From: JBAZMA01 sp041649995 | Lineage (GTDB): Bacteria; Omnitrophota; Gorgyraeia; Velamenicoccales; Velamenicoccaceae | Direction of reading: 5' to 3' | DNA length: 50,604 nt | NCBI GenBank assembly: GCA_041649995.1 | Contig: JBAZMA010000013.1 | Location: forward strand, 1 to 50,604 | In this document: positions 1 to 8,299 of the stretch, in pieces | Numbering within the stretch: the first letter of the stretch is position 1 | Layout: every line of letters starts with the position of its first letter | Notes under the pieces: model-generated | The model's input: only the letters and a program-made list of their open reading frames with translations | Told to the model about the DNA's origin: nothing | The model's database searches: none | Position numbers and translations under genes: made by a program

Positions 1-1
1 G

Positions 2-127
2 ATCCGTTTTGATGAGCTCGGCATTGAGATTCCCTTTCCCCATAGGACGCTTTACGTGGGAAGCGGGCCTGAGAACGAGTGGCTCAGGAAGCTGGCTGAA
101 AACAGAGGCACATGTCACGGGCATTGA
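2..127 (+). CDS. MscS-type mechanosensitive channel, C-terminal 41 residues (5' partial)
   Basis: Open to the left edge of the window, so only the end of the gene is seen. The reading FDELGIEIPFPHRTLYVG is the typical end of the cytoplasmic domain of small-conductance mechanosensitive channels (FDExGIEIPFPxRT). After it comes a short hydrophilic tail ending in TGA. Channels of this family release solutes on osmotic downshift. The identification rests on this one motif; the pore and membrane segments lie outside the window. Confidence 0.8.
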   Translation: MRFDELGIEIPFPHRTLYVGSGPENEWLRKLAENRGTCHGH

Positions 128-241
128 AAGGAACCGCCAAAGGGATGTTGGGCATTTTCTGCAGAGGTCTTACGCGGCGCATAATGACGGGTTCTGTGTT
201 GGCCGAAATATGGAGCCGAAACAGCAAGGGAACCATTATCA

Positions 242-1138
242 ATGACGCATAAACGAGGGAATGTTTTTTGGCTGGCGCTTTTCTTTTTGCTTCTTTTGGT
301 CTCCTCGCAGGCCCAGGCGGAGAAAGTCATTTTGAAAAGCGGCAAGGTCCTGGAGGCCAGGATCAAGGAAAAGACCGATAGCCAGGTTGTTTTGGACTAC
401 GAGGGCCGCGACATCTATTACGAAACAAAGGTCATTGAGACTATTAACGGCAAGCCCCCTGAAGAATTTTCGTTGGCCGAGATAACCGTGGAGAAGTCCG
501 AGGTCCGGGGGAATTTTGAAACCGGCCTTTTTTTGGCCTCCCATAGAAAATTCAACGAGGCCTTTGACAGTTTCAAGAAAGCCCTGAGCGAGGATCCTAC
601 CGACGATAATTCGCTGGAGGCCATTCATATCCTCGATGACCTGCGTCAGGAAAAGATCTCGTACGATTTCGCGCAGGCCCTCTTCGAGGGCACCCTTCTG
701 TTCTTGAAAAGGCGTTATGAGGCCGCGGCTGTGTCTTTTCAGAGGGCCGTGGACTTAAAGCCCGACGCCCAGGAACTTTATTATAATCTCGGGAACCTTT
801 ATAACGCGATGGGGCAATATCGCGCCGCCATGCCGTATTTTACGAAATTATTGAAGGAGAATCCCCTGGATGCCGAAGTCCTCTTCAGCCTCGCTTTTTC
901 TTATTTTTCCCTGAATGAATTCCAGAAGGCCGCGGAATATTTCGAGCGGTATGTGGCTTTAGCGCCGCAGGACGCGCAGGGCCACGGATTTTTGGGCGCT
1001 TCCTTATACGCGCTGGGACGGGAGGCCGAGGCTATGGAAGAGTTCCAGAAGGCCAGGTCGTTTATCGAGGAAGAGGATTTGCCTGAGGCCGGCAGTTTCA
1101 GGCAAGAGGGTATCCGTGAGATCATCAACAGGTTCTGA
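242..1138 (+). CDS. Exported TPR-repeat protein
   Basis: 298 residues. Residues 1-26 form a signal peptide (basic start, long Leu/Phe core, AQA before the mature end), so it is exported to the periplasm or outer membrane. Residues 30-85 resemble a short beta-rich domain (VILKSGKVLEARI) often found ahead of TPRs. From about residue 88 on there are four to five tetratricopeptide repeats with the usual Gly/Ala/Tyr pattern (YYNLGNLYNAMGQYRAAMPY). Such proteins scaffold envelope complexes; no specific partner can be named. An AAGGGA sequence about 12 bases upstream may serve as ribosome binding site. The 3' end overlaps the start of the mutY gene by 23 bases, so the two are probably co-translated. 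Confidence 0.8.
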   Translation: MTHKRGNVFWLALFFLLLLVSSQAQAEKVILKSGKVLEARIKEKTDSQVVLDYEGRDIYYETKVIETINGKPPEEFSLAEITVEKSEVRGNFETGLFLASHRKFNEAFDSFKKALSEDPTDDNSLEAIHILDDLRQEKISYDFAQALFEGTLLFLKRRYEAAAVSFQRAVDLKPDAQELYYNLGNLYNAMGQYRAAMPYFTKLLKENPLDAEVLFSLAFSYFSLNEFQKAAEYFERYVALAPQDAQGHGFLGASLYALGREAEAMEEFQKARSFIEEEDLPEAGSFRQEGIREIINRF

Positions 1139-2198
1139 CTTGTCCGGCCTTCTGAGGCGGTGGTATCGCAAAAGCCGCCGCGCCCTTCCATGGCGGGAGA
1201 CGAGCGATCCCTACAAGATCTGGATTTCGGAAGTTATGCTGCAGCAGACAACGGTCGCGGCCGTGATTCCTTATTACCAACGGTGGCTGCGGACTTTTCC
1301 TTCAGTTCATGATGTGGCGTCCGCGCCCCTGGGCAGGGTGTTGAGGCATTGGCAGGGATTGGGTTATTACGCGCGGGCCAGGAACATCCATAAATCTTCA
1401 AAGATCATTGTCAATCAATACGCGGGCAGGCTTCCTGGGCAGGCGGCTGTTTTGAGAAGGCTTCCGGGTTTCGGGACCTATACCACAGCCGCTGTATTGA
1501 GTATAGCCTTTGGACAGCCTCACCCGGTTATTGACGCTAATGTCCGAAGGGTGGTTTCCAGGCTCCTGGCCATAAGGTCCGCTAAGCCCCTGGCGGTGGA
1601 TCTGCGGATATCGGCTTTTCTGAAAACAAGCCTTCCTTTTTCCGGGGCGGGTGAGTTTAATCAGGCCTTAATGGAGCTCGGGGCCCTTGTCTGCAGGCCT
1701 TTGGATCCTTTGTGCGGCCATTGTCCCTGGCACGGCTCCTGCCGTGCGAAACATCAAGGCATCCAGCAGAGCCTTCCCGTAAAACAAAAAAAGGTGTTCA
1801 AGAAGATCAGGACCGTGGTTGCTGTTCTCAGGAAGGAAAAGAGGATCTTCTTTCAGCGGCGTTCGGAGAAAGGCCTTCTGGCGGGTTTTTGGGAATTGCC
1901 CGGCGGAAAAATTGAAAAAAACGAATCTCCTGAAAAAGCCCTGGCCAGGGAACTCAAAGAAGAATTGGGCGTGAAGGTCAAGAAAACGGGAGAGCCCGTG
2001 ACCGTAAAACACGCCTACACAAGCTTTCAGGTGACGCTCTTGGGTTTTGAATGCGAAGCGCAGCCTGCCCCGCGGACAGACAGCAAACACAGGTGGTTCT
2101 CGCCAAAAGAATTGGAGAAGTATCCTGTGCCCTGCGGGACGCTGAGGCTCCTGCGTCGGATGAAATGGTTGTGTCAGCAGGATTTTAAAGGTCTATAA
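1116..2198 (+). CDS. mutY: A/G-specific adenine DNA glycosylase with an intact Nudix (MutT-like) domain
   Basis: 360 residues, GTG start inside the preceding TPR gene. It removes adenine mispaired with 8-oxoguanine. The N-terminal half has the helix-hairpin-helix LPGFGTYTTAAV, the catalytic Glu in ISEVMLQQT and the catalytic Asp in VIDANVRRV. A four-cysteine iron-sulfur loop with C-x6-C-x2-C-x5-C spacing follows at about residues 198-214. The C-terminal domain (about 235-350) normally has a degenerate Nudix box used only to recognise 8-oxoG; here G-x5-E-x7-RELxEExGV is complete, from GGKIEKNE to EELGV. It may therefore also hydrolyse oxidised nucleotides. Next gene phoB follows after 4 bases. 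Confidence 0.92.
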   Translation: MRSSTGSDLSGLLRRWYRKSRRALPWRETSDPYKIWISEVMLQQTTVAAVIPYYQRWLRTFPSVHDVASAPLGRVLRHWQGLGYYARARNIHKSSKIIVNQYAGRLPGQAAVLRRLPGFGTYTTAAVLSIAFGQPHPVIDANVRRVVSRLLAIRSAKPLAVDLRISAFLKTSLPFSGAGEFNQALMELGALVCRPLDPLCGHCPWHGSCRAKHQGIQQSLPVKQKKVFKKIRTVVAVLRKEKRIFFQRRSEKGLLAGFWELPGGKIEKNESPEKALARELKEELGVKVKKTGEPVTVKHAYTSFQVTLLGFECEAQPAPRTDSKHRWFSPKELEKYPVPCGTLRLLRRMKWLCQQDFKGL

Positions 2199-2202
2199 AG
2201 CC

Positions 2203-2898
2203 ATGGTCAAACAAAAAATTCTCGTTGTAGAGGATGAAAAAAATATCTTAAGGCTTGTTGTCTATAACCTGGAAAAAGCGGGATATGAGTGCTTCTCGGC
2301 TTTTTCCGGGGAAAAGGCTCTGGAGGTCCTTCGCCATTACGATATGGATCTTGTGGTGCTCGACATCATGCTGCCGCAGATGGACGGCTTTGAAGTGTGC
2401 AGGGCCATGAAACAGGAGGAAAGGCTGAAAAATATCCCGATCATGATGCTGACCGCCAGGGGGGAAGAGGTTGACCGGGTGGTCGGTTTGGAGCTGGGGG
2501 CGGACGATTATATGGTAAAACCCTTCAGCCCCAGGGAGCTTGTTTTGAGGATCAAGGCGATTTTAAAGCGTGGCCGCCGGGAAGAGGGTTCAAAAGACAT
2601 CTTTTCAGTCCGGCAACTCAGCGTGGATGTGGCCAGGCATAAGGTTTTGGTGAACCGGAAAGAAGTGGTTCTGACGCCCATGGAATTCAAGCTTCTTTTG
2701 CTTCTGATGAAACGGCAAGGCAGGGTCCAGACGCGTGACCAGCTTTTGTCGGATGTCTGGGACATCTCTTCCGAAGTGACAACGCGGACCATTGATACCC
2801 ACATCAAAAGACTTCGCCGCAAGATCGGCCCCATGGGGAAGTGGATAGAAACCGTCAGAGGTATGGGCTACAGGTTCAGGGAGGAAGCGGGAAAATGA
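2203..2898 (+). CDS. phoB: Phosphate regulon response regulator PhoB (OmpR family)
   Basis: 231 residues. The receiver domain (1-120) has the acidic pair EDE, the phospho-acceptor Asp in LVVLDIMLPQMDG, Thr in MLTARG and Lys in DDYMVKPFSP. The winged-helix DNA-binding domain (130-228) has LTPMEFKLLLLL and the recognition end RTIDTHIKRLRRKIG. Position before phoR and the pst genes makes PhoB the natural name over other OmpR-family regulators. The stop codon overlaps the phoR start as ATGA. It is expected to bind the direct repeat at 4123-4140. Confidence 0.92.
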   Translation: MVKQKILVVEDEKNILRLVVYNLEKAGYECFSAFSGEKALEVLRHYDMDLVVLDIMLPQMDGFEVCRAMKQEERLKNIPIMMLTARGEEVDRVVGLELGADDYMVKPFSPRELVLRIKAILKRGRREEGSKDIFSVRQLSVDVARHKVLVNRKEVVLTPMEFKLLLLLMKRQGRVQTRDQLLSDVWDISSEVTTRTIDTHIKRLRRKIGPMGKWIETVRGMGYRFREEAGK

Positions 2899-4076
2899 TT
2901 ATTCTTTTGTGGGCGTCTCTGATTCTTTGCGGCCTGTTGTTGTGGAGGTTGAGGGCCGTCCTTCGCCGGAACCGGGACATGAGCCGTCTTCTCGGGGAAA
3001 CAAGGTCCAGCCTGGCGCAGGAAGAGGAGGCCGGCGGAGCGGGAGAGGCCAAACTCGGCGCTATTCTTTTCAGCATGACGGAAGGCGTGCTCGTCGTCGA
3101 CAGACAGGGTGAAATCCTGCTGATCAACCCTTCTTTGAGAAAGACGTTTTTTGTGGAAGGCAGGACCGAAGGCAAGAAGCCGATAGAAGCCCTGCGCAAT
3201 GTGACGGTGCAGGATGTCGTCGATAAAATCCTGTCTCGGGCATCGCAGGCCTTGATCTCCGAAGAGATCACTTTGGTTTTGCCGCAGGAAACAATATTTC
3301 ATGTCAATGGCGCGCCTGTCATCAGGAACAACGCGGTGGAAGGCGCTGTTTTGGTGTTTCATGACATAACGGAGCTCAGAAGGCTGGAGCGCCTGCGGCA
3401 GGACCTGGTCGCCAATGTCTCCCATGAATTGCGAACGCCTTTGTCCAGCATCAAAGGGTATGCCGAAACACTTCTGGAAGGCGCGCTGGAGGATAAGGCC
3501 AACGCGCGGGATTTCCTCCAGATCATTCATAAAGACAGCGAGCGATTGAGCAAGCTGATTGAAGACCTCCTGGATCTTTCGAAGATCGAATCGGGACAGA
3601 TGAAGATGACATTCGTGTCTCAGGATCTTGCGGCTGTCATCCGCAGGTGCGTGGCTGTTCTTGATAATCAGGCAAGATCAAAATCCATCCTTCTGGAAAA
3701 CGGGGTCCCTTCGGACCTTCCCAGGATCATGGCGGATGAAACGCGCCTGTCCCAGGTTGTGCTTAATCTTCTGGATAATGCCATCAAGTATTCGGGCGAG
3801 GGCGCCAGGATTGAGATCGCGGCTTTTCCCTCGGGGAATTTCATCCAGGTCGATGTCAAAGACACAGGCATCGGTATTCCTGAAGAGGACCGTGCGAGGA
3901 TTTTTGAGAGGTTTTACCGCGTGGATAAGGCCCGTTCCCGGGAAATGGGCGGCACGGGCCTGGGCCTTTCCATTGTCAAACATATTGTCCAGGCTCACGG
4001 CGGCAAGGTCTGGGTTTCTTCAGAACAAGGCAAGGGCTCCATTTTCAGCTTCACCATCCCCGTAGCTGTCCTGTAA
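2895..4076 (+). CDS. phoR: Phosphate sensor histidine kinase PhoR
   Basis: 393 residues if started at the ATG overlapping the phoB stop (ATGA); a longer in-frame extension exists but would overlap phoB by 58 bases. There is one N-terminal membrane segment (2-18), a linker, a PAS domain (about 55-165, GVLVVDRQGEILLINPS), the HisKA phospho-acceptor box NVSHELRTPLSSIKGY and a HATPase domain with NLLDNAIKYS, DTGIGIPEED and GGTGLGLSIV. A single anchor without a periplasmic sensor loop is usual for PhoR, which reads phosphate through the Pst transporter and PhoU. Both are encoded just downstream. Confidence 0.92.
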   Translation: MIILLWASLILCGLLLWRLRAVLRRNRDMSRLLGETRSSLAQEEEAGGAGEAKLGAILFSMTEGVLVVDRQGEILLINPSLRKTFFVEGRTEGKKPIEALRNVTVQDVVDKILSRASQALISEEITLVLPQETIFHVNGAPVIRNNAVEGAVLVFHDITELRRLERLRQDLVANVSHELRTPLSSIKGYAETLLEGALEDKANARDFLQIIHKDSERLSKLIEDLLDLSKIESGQMKMTFVSQDLAAVIRRCVAVLDNQARSKSILLENGVPSDLPRIMADETRLSQVVLNLLDNAIKYSGEGARIEIAAFPSGNFIQVDVKDTGIGIPEEDRARIFERFYRVDKARSREMGGTGLGLSIVKHIVQAHGGKVWVSSEQGKGSIFSFTIPVAVL

Positions 4077-4122
4077 ATCCGCACTTTCCGGCAGGCGTCT
4101 TTTGAGCTGAGGCAAATCGCAA

Positions 4123-4177
4123 GTTCACACAAAGTTCACATGCTCTCCCTTTGATTGTCACGCGCGTGTTCTATAGT
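4123..4177 (+). promoter_or_regulatory. Pho-box-like direct repeat and -10 element upstream of the porin gene
   Basis: GTTCACA occurs twice (4123-4129 and 4134-4140) separated by CAAA. That is a 7-base repeat with 4-base spacer, 11-base period, the same geometry as the enterobacterial Pho box, although the letters differ. A TATAGT at 4172-4177 could be the -10. A palindrome CACGCGCGTG lies at 4159-4168 between the two. The gene order makes PhoB the likely ligand; this is inference from geometry and neighbours. Confidence 0.5.
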
Positions 4178-4212
4178 TATCGCGTGAACAGAAAAAAGAA
4201 AGGGAGGGAGGA

Positions 4213-5496
4213 ATGAGAAGAACGGGGAAGATAGGGGTTGTTATTTTTCTGTTTTTGTCGGCAGCCCATCCGGCGCAAGCAAGCGGGGTGGACATTTTGT
4301 TGAGGAAACTGGTTGAGAAGGGCGTCTTGAGCCCCTCTGAAGCGCGGGAAATAAGGGCGGAGACGAACGAAGAGATCGTTAAGGGTGAAAAACAGAAACA
4401 GGAAGAGTATAAGGAAACAGCCTCAAAAAGCATTCCGGACTGGGTCAAAAACATCAAGTTGAAGGGGGACCTCAGGCTCAGGTATCAGTATAAGCACGAT
4501 GATTCGACGACTGTCCCCAAAGATACGCATATCGGCCGCGTCCGTTTACGCCTTGGTTTGGAAGCCAGGGTGAATGACAAGCTTAAAGCCGGCTTGGGTA
4601 TCGCAAGCGGTTCCGGGGATCCGCGCTCCACAAACATTACCTTTGGCAATTATAACGAAAAGAAAACGGTCGTGCTCGATTACGCGTACGCCAAATATGA
4701 CCCCGTGGCCTGGCTCAACATCACCGGTGGAAAAATGCTTTTAGCCGATACGTTTTGGGCGCCGACGGACCTGATCTGGGATACCGACATAACGCCTGAA
4801 GGAGGCGTGTTTGGTTTGAGCAGGAAAATCGGCGCAGACAGTTCCGTTTTCCTGAAAACAGGCGTTTTGATCGTGGATGATGACACCAGCAGCGATGCCA
4901 ACCCGCCCATGGCTTATCTTGTCCAAGCAGGGGCAACATATGAAATTAATGAAAAAATGTCCGTAAAAGGCGCTGTTTCTCTCCAGGCCTTCGATAACAT
5001 CAAGGGTCATGTGAGCAGCAGTTATTCTTCACAATCCAATACAGGCAATACGACTAAGGGAGTATCCCGCTATACCTATGATTATCAGATGGTTAATCCC
5101 GCGCTGGAGTTATCGGTGAAAGAACCTTTCACCCTGGCCGGTTATGATATTGAATCGTTAAAATTATTCGGAGAATTCGTCAATAATTTCGACGTTTCAA
5201 AGGGCGGAAACGGCTTCGCTCTCGGTTTTAAATGTGGCAAGAACAAGGTTGAAAAATGGGGGGATTGGCAGTTTAAGTATCTCTATGCCATGCTGGGCCG
5301 GGACGCGGCGCTGGACGTGCTGCCGGATTCGGACCGTTACGGCGGGAGAACGGGGATGAGAAGCCACGAGGGCGAGTTGACCTTCGGTTTAGGCAAAAAT
5401 ACGTTTCTTGGCATTGATGTTTATCGTTCCTGGAGCATCGTCAGTTCAAAGGCTCCCGAGACCCTTGTCCAGGCGGATTGGAACCTGAAGTTCTGA
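4213..5496 (+). CDS. Putative porin, OprO/OprP-like phosphate-selective family
   Basis: 427 residues. The signal peptide ends near residue 24 (AHPAQA). A short helical region (28-65, with LLRKLVEKGVLSPSEAREI) is typical of this putative-porin family. The rest is rich in alternating polar/hydrophobic beta strands (RLRYQYKHDD, VRLRLGLEARV) and finishes with a strand ending in Phe (ADWNLKF), as expected for an outer-membrane barrel. Preceded by the strong ribosome site GGGAGGGAGG and by a Pho-box-like repeat. It probably lets phosphate through the outer membrane under starvation. Exact substrate is inferred from context only. Confidence 0.8.
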   Translation: MRRTGKIGVVIFLFLSAAHPAQASGVDILLRKLVEKGVLSPSEAREIRAETNEEIVKGEKQKQEEYKETASKSIPDWVKNIKLKGDLRLRYQYKHDDSTTVPKDTHIGRVRLRLGLEARVNDKLKAGLGIASGSGDPRSTNITFGNYNEKKTVVLDYAYAKYDPVAWLNITGGKMLLADTFWAPTDLIWDTDITPEGGVFGLSRKIGADSSVFLKTGVLIVDDDTSSDANPPMAYLVQAGATYEINEKMSVKGAVSLQAFDNIKGHVSSSYSSQSNTGNTTKGVSRYTYDYQMVNPALELSVKEPFTLAGYDIESLKLFGEFVNNFDVSKGGNGFALGFKCGKNKVEKWGDWQFKYLYAMLGRDAALDVLPDSDRYGGRTGMRSHEGELTFGLGKNTFLGIDVYRSWSIVSSKAPETLVQADWNLKF

Positions 5497-5633
5497 CCGG
5501 AGAGGTCGTTTTCTCATAACCCTTGAAAAGAAGGCAATATTTGATAAACTATGAAAGAGTTTTCCCCGCCCTGACGCTTCTTTAAAAGGCCTAAAAAGAA
5601 AATTCTTTCTCTTTCAATCATGAAGGGAGCGGT

Positions 5634-6500
5634 ATGTTTAAGAAAGTTCTGGCTGGTTTTACCGCAAGTCTGTTTCTGATTTCAGGCATTACCTCCTCTT
5701 TCGCGCAGGAACCTTCCAAAGGCTCTATTCAAATCAAAGGTTCGGATACCATGGTGAACCTTGGCCAGGCGTGGGCTGAGGAATTCAGCAAGAAATATCC
5801 TGATGTGACCGTGGCGGTCACAGGAGGCGGTTCAGGCACGGGTTTTTCCGCGTTGATCAACGGCACTTGCGATGTTGCCGAGGCCTCAAGGACCATCAAG
5901 GAAAAAGAAAAGGCCCTTTGCGCGCAAAAGGGATTTGAGCCGTATGAGGCGAAGGTCGCTCTCGACGGTCTGGCGGTCGTCGTGAGCCCGAAAAATCCCG
6001 TTTCTCAACTGACCATTGATCAGTTGGCTGATATTTTCACCGGGAGGATCACAAACTGGAAAGAGGTCGGAGGCCCGAACATGGTCATCGTCATTCTTTC
6101 CCGGGAGGTGAATTCCGGGACGCATATCTATTTTAAGGAACACGTTCTGCGTAAAGGCAATGAAAAGGGGCCCGAGGAGTTCTCTCCGGCGGCGCTTCTT
6201 ATGCCGTCTTCCCAGGCTATTGCCGATGAAGTGTCCCAGAATGTGAATGCCATCGGTTACTATGGCATCGGCTATGTGACTCCTCAGCAAAAGGCGCTGG
6301 CTGTGGCCAAAGACGCAAGTTCTCCTTATATCGAGCCTACCATTGATAATGTGAAGTCAGGCGTTTATCCCATTTCCAGGCCTTTGTTGATGTATACACG
6401 GGGAATACCGCAGGCAGCGATCAAGGCCTTTATTGATTTTGTTCTGTCTGATGAAGGCCAGAAAATCGTTTCCAAGGTGGATTTTGTTCCATTAAGCTAG
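5634..6500 (+). CDS. pstS: Periplasmic phosphate-binding protein PstS
   Basis: 288 residues. Signal peptide 1-24 (cleavage after SSFA). The mature protein begins with IQIKGSDTMVNLGQAWAEEF and has the phosphate-cradle segments GGGSGTGFSALINGT and SREVNSGTHIYFKEH. A further domain segment NAIGYYGIGYV is characteristic of the PstS family. It delivers phosphate to PstCA in the inner membrane. A ribosome site GAAGGGAG lies just upstream of the ATG. The rest of the transporter follows in order after a 69-base gap holding a GC-rich hairpin. Confidence 0.93.
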   Translation: MFKKVLAGFTASLFLISGITSSFAQEPSKGSIQIKGSDTMVNLGQAWAEEFSKKYPDVTVAVTGGGSGTGFSALINGTCDVAEASRTIKEKEKALCAQKGFEPYEAKVALDGLAVVVSPKNPVSQLTIDQLADIFTGRITNWKEVGGPNMVIVILSREVNSGTHIYFKEHVLRKGNEKGPEEFSPAALLMPSSQAIADEVSQNVNAIGYYGIGYVTPQQKALAVAKDASSPYIEPTIDNVKSGVYPISRPLLMYTRGIPQAAIKAFIDFVLSDEGQKIVSKVDFVPLS

Positions 6501-6517
6501 GTTGATTGAGAGAATTG

Positions 6518-6531
6518 CCCCCTCGAGGGGG
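6518..6531. promoter_or_regulatory. Perfect 14-base palindrome between pstS and pstC
   Basis: CCCCCTCGAGGGGG sits 18 bases after the pstS stop. As RNA it would fold into a small GC-rich hairpin. It has no immediate U-run (a run of T occurs about 27 bases later), so it is more likely a 3' stabiliser of the pstS message, letting the binding protein be made in excess over the permease, than a full terminator. The role is inferred. Confidence 0.5.
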
Positions 6532-6569
6532 AGGACGATCATCGCGCGTTAACCGTTTTTTTTGCAAAT

Positions 6570-7439
6570 ATGAAAAGATTCAGGGAATTCATTATCGAGA
6601 AGCTCGTTTTTTTAAGCGGCATTCTCGTCATTCTTTTCGTCGGCCTGATCTTTGTTTTCCTTCTCAAGGAGGCTTTCGCCTTCTTCAGGGAAATCAGACT
6701 TTCAGAATTCCTCGCAGGAAAATTCTGGTATCCGATCTCCGATCCGCCCCGTTTCGGCATCCTGCCTTTGATCCTGGGTTCCTTATTCGTCACTCTTGGC
6801 GCTGTTATCTTCGCGGTCCCCTTAAGCGTGGGCGCGGCTTTTTACATAGCTGAGATCGCTCCGGCCAGAATCAGGGATTTTTTAAAGACGGGCATCGAAG
6901 TCCTGGCTTCGATCCCCAGCGTTGTCCTGGGTTTTGTCGGCATGATGACCATTGTTCCCTGGATCAAGTTGATCTTTCACGTTCCCACCGGCCTGACAGC
7001 CCTGGCCGGCTCGGTCATGCTCGGGTTTATGGCCATGCCCACCATCATCAGCATTTCAGAAGATGCCATCACCGCCGTCCCCAGGCAATACAAGGAGGGG
7101 TCGATCGCCATCGGAGCGACCCGCTGGCAGACCATGTATCGCGTCACGATCCATGCCGCCAAACCCGGCATCATTGCCGCCTGCATGCTGGGCGTGGGGC
7201 GAGTGATAGGCGAGACGATGGCCGTTATGATGATTACAGGCAACGCTGCCGTTATTCCCAGAACATTTCTGCAGCCGGTGCGGACGCTCACGGCCACCAT
7301 TGCCGCGGAGATGGGGGAGGTGGTGCATGGAAGCATGCATTACTATTCCCTGTTTTCCATCGGAGTGATCCTGTTTTTGATCACCTTTATCATTAATGTT
7401 ACGGCTGATTTCTTTCTGCATCGCCAGAGGACAAAATGA
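6570..7439 (+). CDS. pstC: Phosphate ABC transporter permease PstC
   Basis: 289 residues with six predicted membrane segments. The binding-protein-dependent permease signature is present in EGSIAIGATRWQTMYRVTIH (about 170-190). The order pstS-pstC-pstA-pstB and the TLGAVIFAVPLSVGAAFYIAE segment fit PstC. It forms the membrane channel with PstA. No strong ribosome site is visible before this ATG; coupling to upstream translation is not obvious either. Its stop overlaps the pstA start (ATGA). Confidence 0.92.
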   Translation: MKRFREFIIEKLVFLSGILVILFVGLIFVFLLKEAFAFFREIRLSEFLAGKFWYPISDPPRFGILPLILGSLFVTLGAVIFAVPLSVGAAFYIAEIAPARIRDFLKTGIEVLASIPSVVLGFVGMMTIVPWIKLIFHVPTGLTALAGSVMLGFMAMPTIISISEDAITAVPRQYKEGSIAIGATRWQTMYRVTIHAAKPGIIAACMLGVGRVIGETMAVMMITGNAAVIPRTFLQPVRTLTATIAAEMGEVVHGSMHYYSLFSIGVILFLITFIINVTADFFLHRQRTK

Positions 7440-8299
7440 AGATCGGCTCGTGGATCTCCGTCAAAACAAAGGAAAAGGTGGCTTTTGCCTGCCTTTTTTT
7501 GATCACGCTGTTTGTCCTGGCCCCGGTTGTCATCGTTCTTTTTATTATTTTCAAAAACGGCATGGCGGCTATCAACTGGAATTTTCTGACGGCCATGCCT
7601 TCCGAGGGCATGCGTTCGGGGGGCATTTTCCCCGCCATCCTGGGGACGCTGTATCTTGTGATCGGAGCCACGCTGTGTTCCCTGCCCCTGGGGATCCTGG
7701 CCGCCATCTATTTAAGCGAATATGCCAAAGAGAATGCCTTGACCAGGACGATCAACCTGGCCATCATCAACCTTTCCGGAGTTCCTTCTGTTGTTTACGG
7801 CCTTTTCGGTTTCAGTTTGTTCGTCATGTTCCTGAAATTCGGCGCCTCTATTGTGGCCGGCGCGCTGACATTGGCCATCATGAATCTGCCTGTTATTATC
7901 ACATCCACAAGGGAATCCCTGAAAGCCGTGCCCGATTATTTCAGGGAAGTCAGCCTGTCTCTGGGCGCCAGCCGCTGGCAGACCGTGCGTCATGCCGTGC
8001 TGCCGTTCGCTTTGCCCGGCATCCTCACAGGGACGATTTTGAGCATCGCGCGGGCGGCCGGAGAGACGGCGCCGATTCTTTTCACGGTGGCGGCTTTCTA
8101 TATTCCCCACCTGCCGGATTCGGTTTTTGACCAGGTTATGGCTTTGCCGTATCACCTCTATATTATCGCGACCCAGATCCCCAATATTCCGACAAGCTAT
8201 CGCTACGGAACGGCCCTTGTCCTGATCGTCATGGTGCTTTTGATGAATCTGGTGGCGACCGTGATCCGCTCAAGTTTTCGCAGGAGATACAAATGGTAG
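7436..8299 (+). CDS. pstA: Phosphate ABC transporter permease PstA
   Basis: 287 residues, six predicted membrane segments. The cytoplasmic coupling loop reads YFREVSLSLGASRWQTVRHA (about 165-185) and AAGETAPILFTVAAF, typical of PstA, follows. It starts within the pstC stop codon and overlaps the first pstB gene by 7 bases, indicating tight translational coupling through the transporter. Partner of PstC in the inner membrane. Confidence 0.92.
   Translation: MKIGSWISVKTKEKVAFACLFLITLFVLAPVVIVLFIIFKNGMAAINWNFLTAMPSEGMRSGGIFPAILGTLYLVIGATLCSLPLGILAAIYLSEYAKENALTRTINLAIINLSGVPSVVYGLFGFSLFVMFLKFGASIVAGALTLAIMNLPVIITSTRESLKAVPDYFREVSLSLGASRWQTVRHAVLPFALPGILTGTILSIARAAGETAPILFTVAAFYIPHLPDSVFDQVMALPYHLYIIATQIPNIPTSYRYGTALVLIVMVLLMNLVATVIRSSFRRRYKW

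Noticed and set aside
9..245. 78-residue frame at the left edge
   Set aside because: It is a shadow of the MscS end (frame 2) and of non-coding sequence before the TPR gene.
6506..6853. Frame overlapping the start of pstC
   Set aside because: Basic, low-complexity translation in another frame of pstC.
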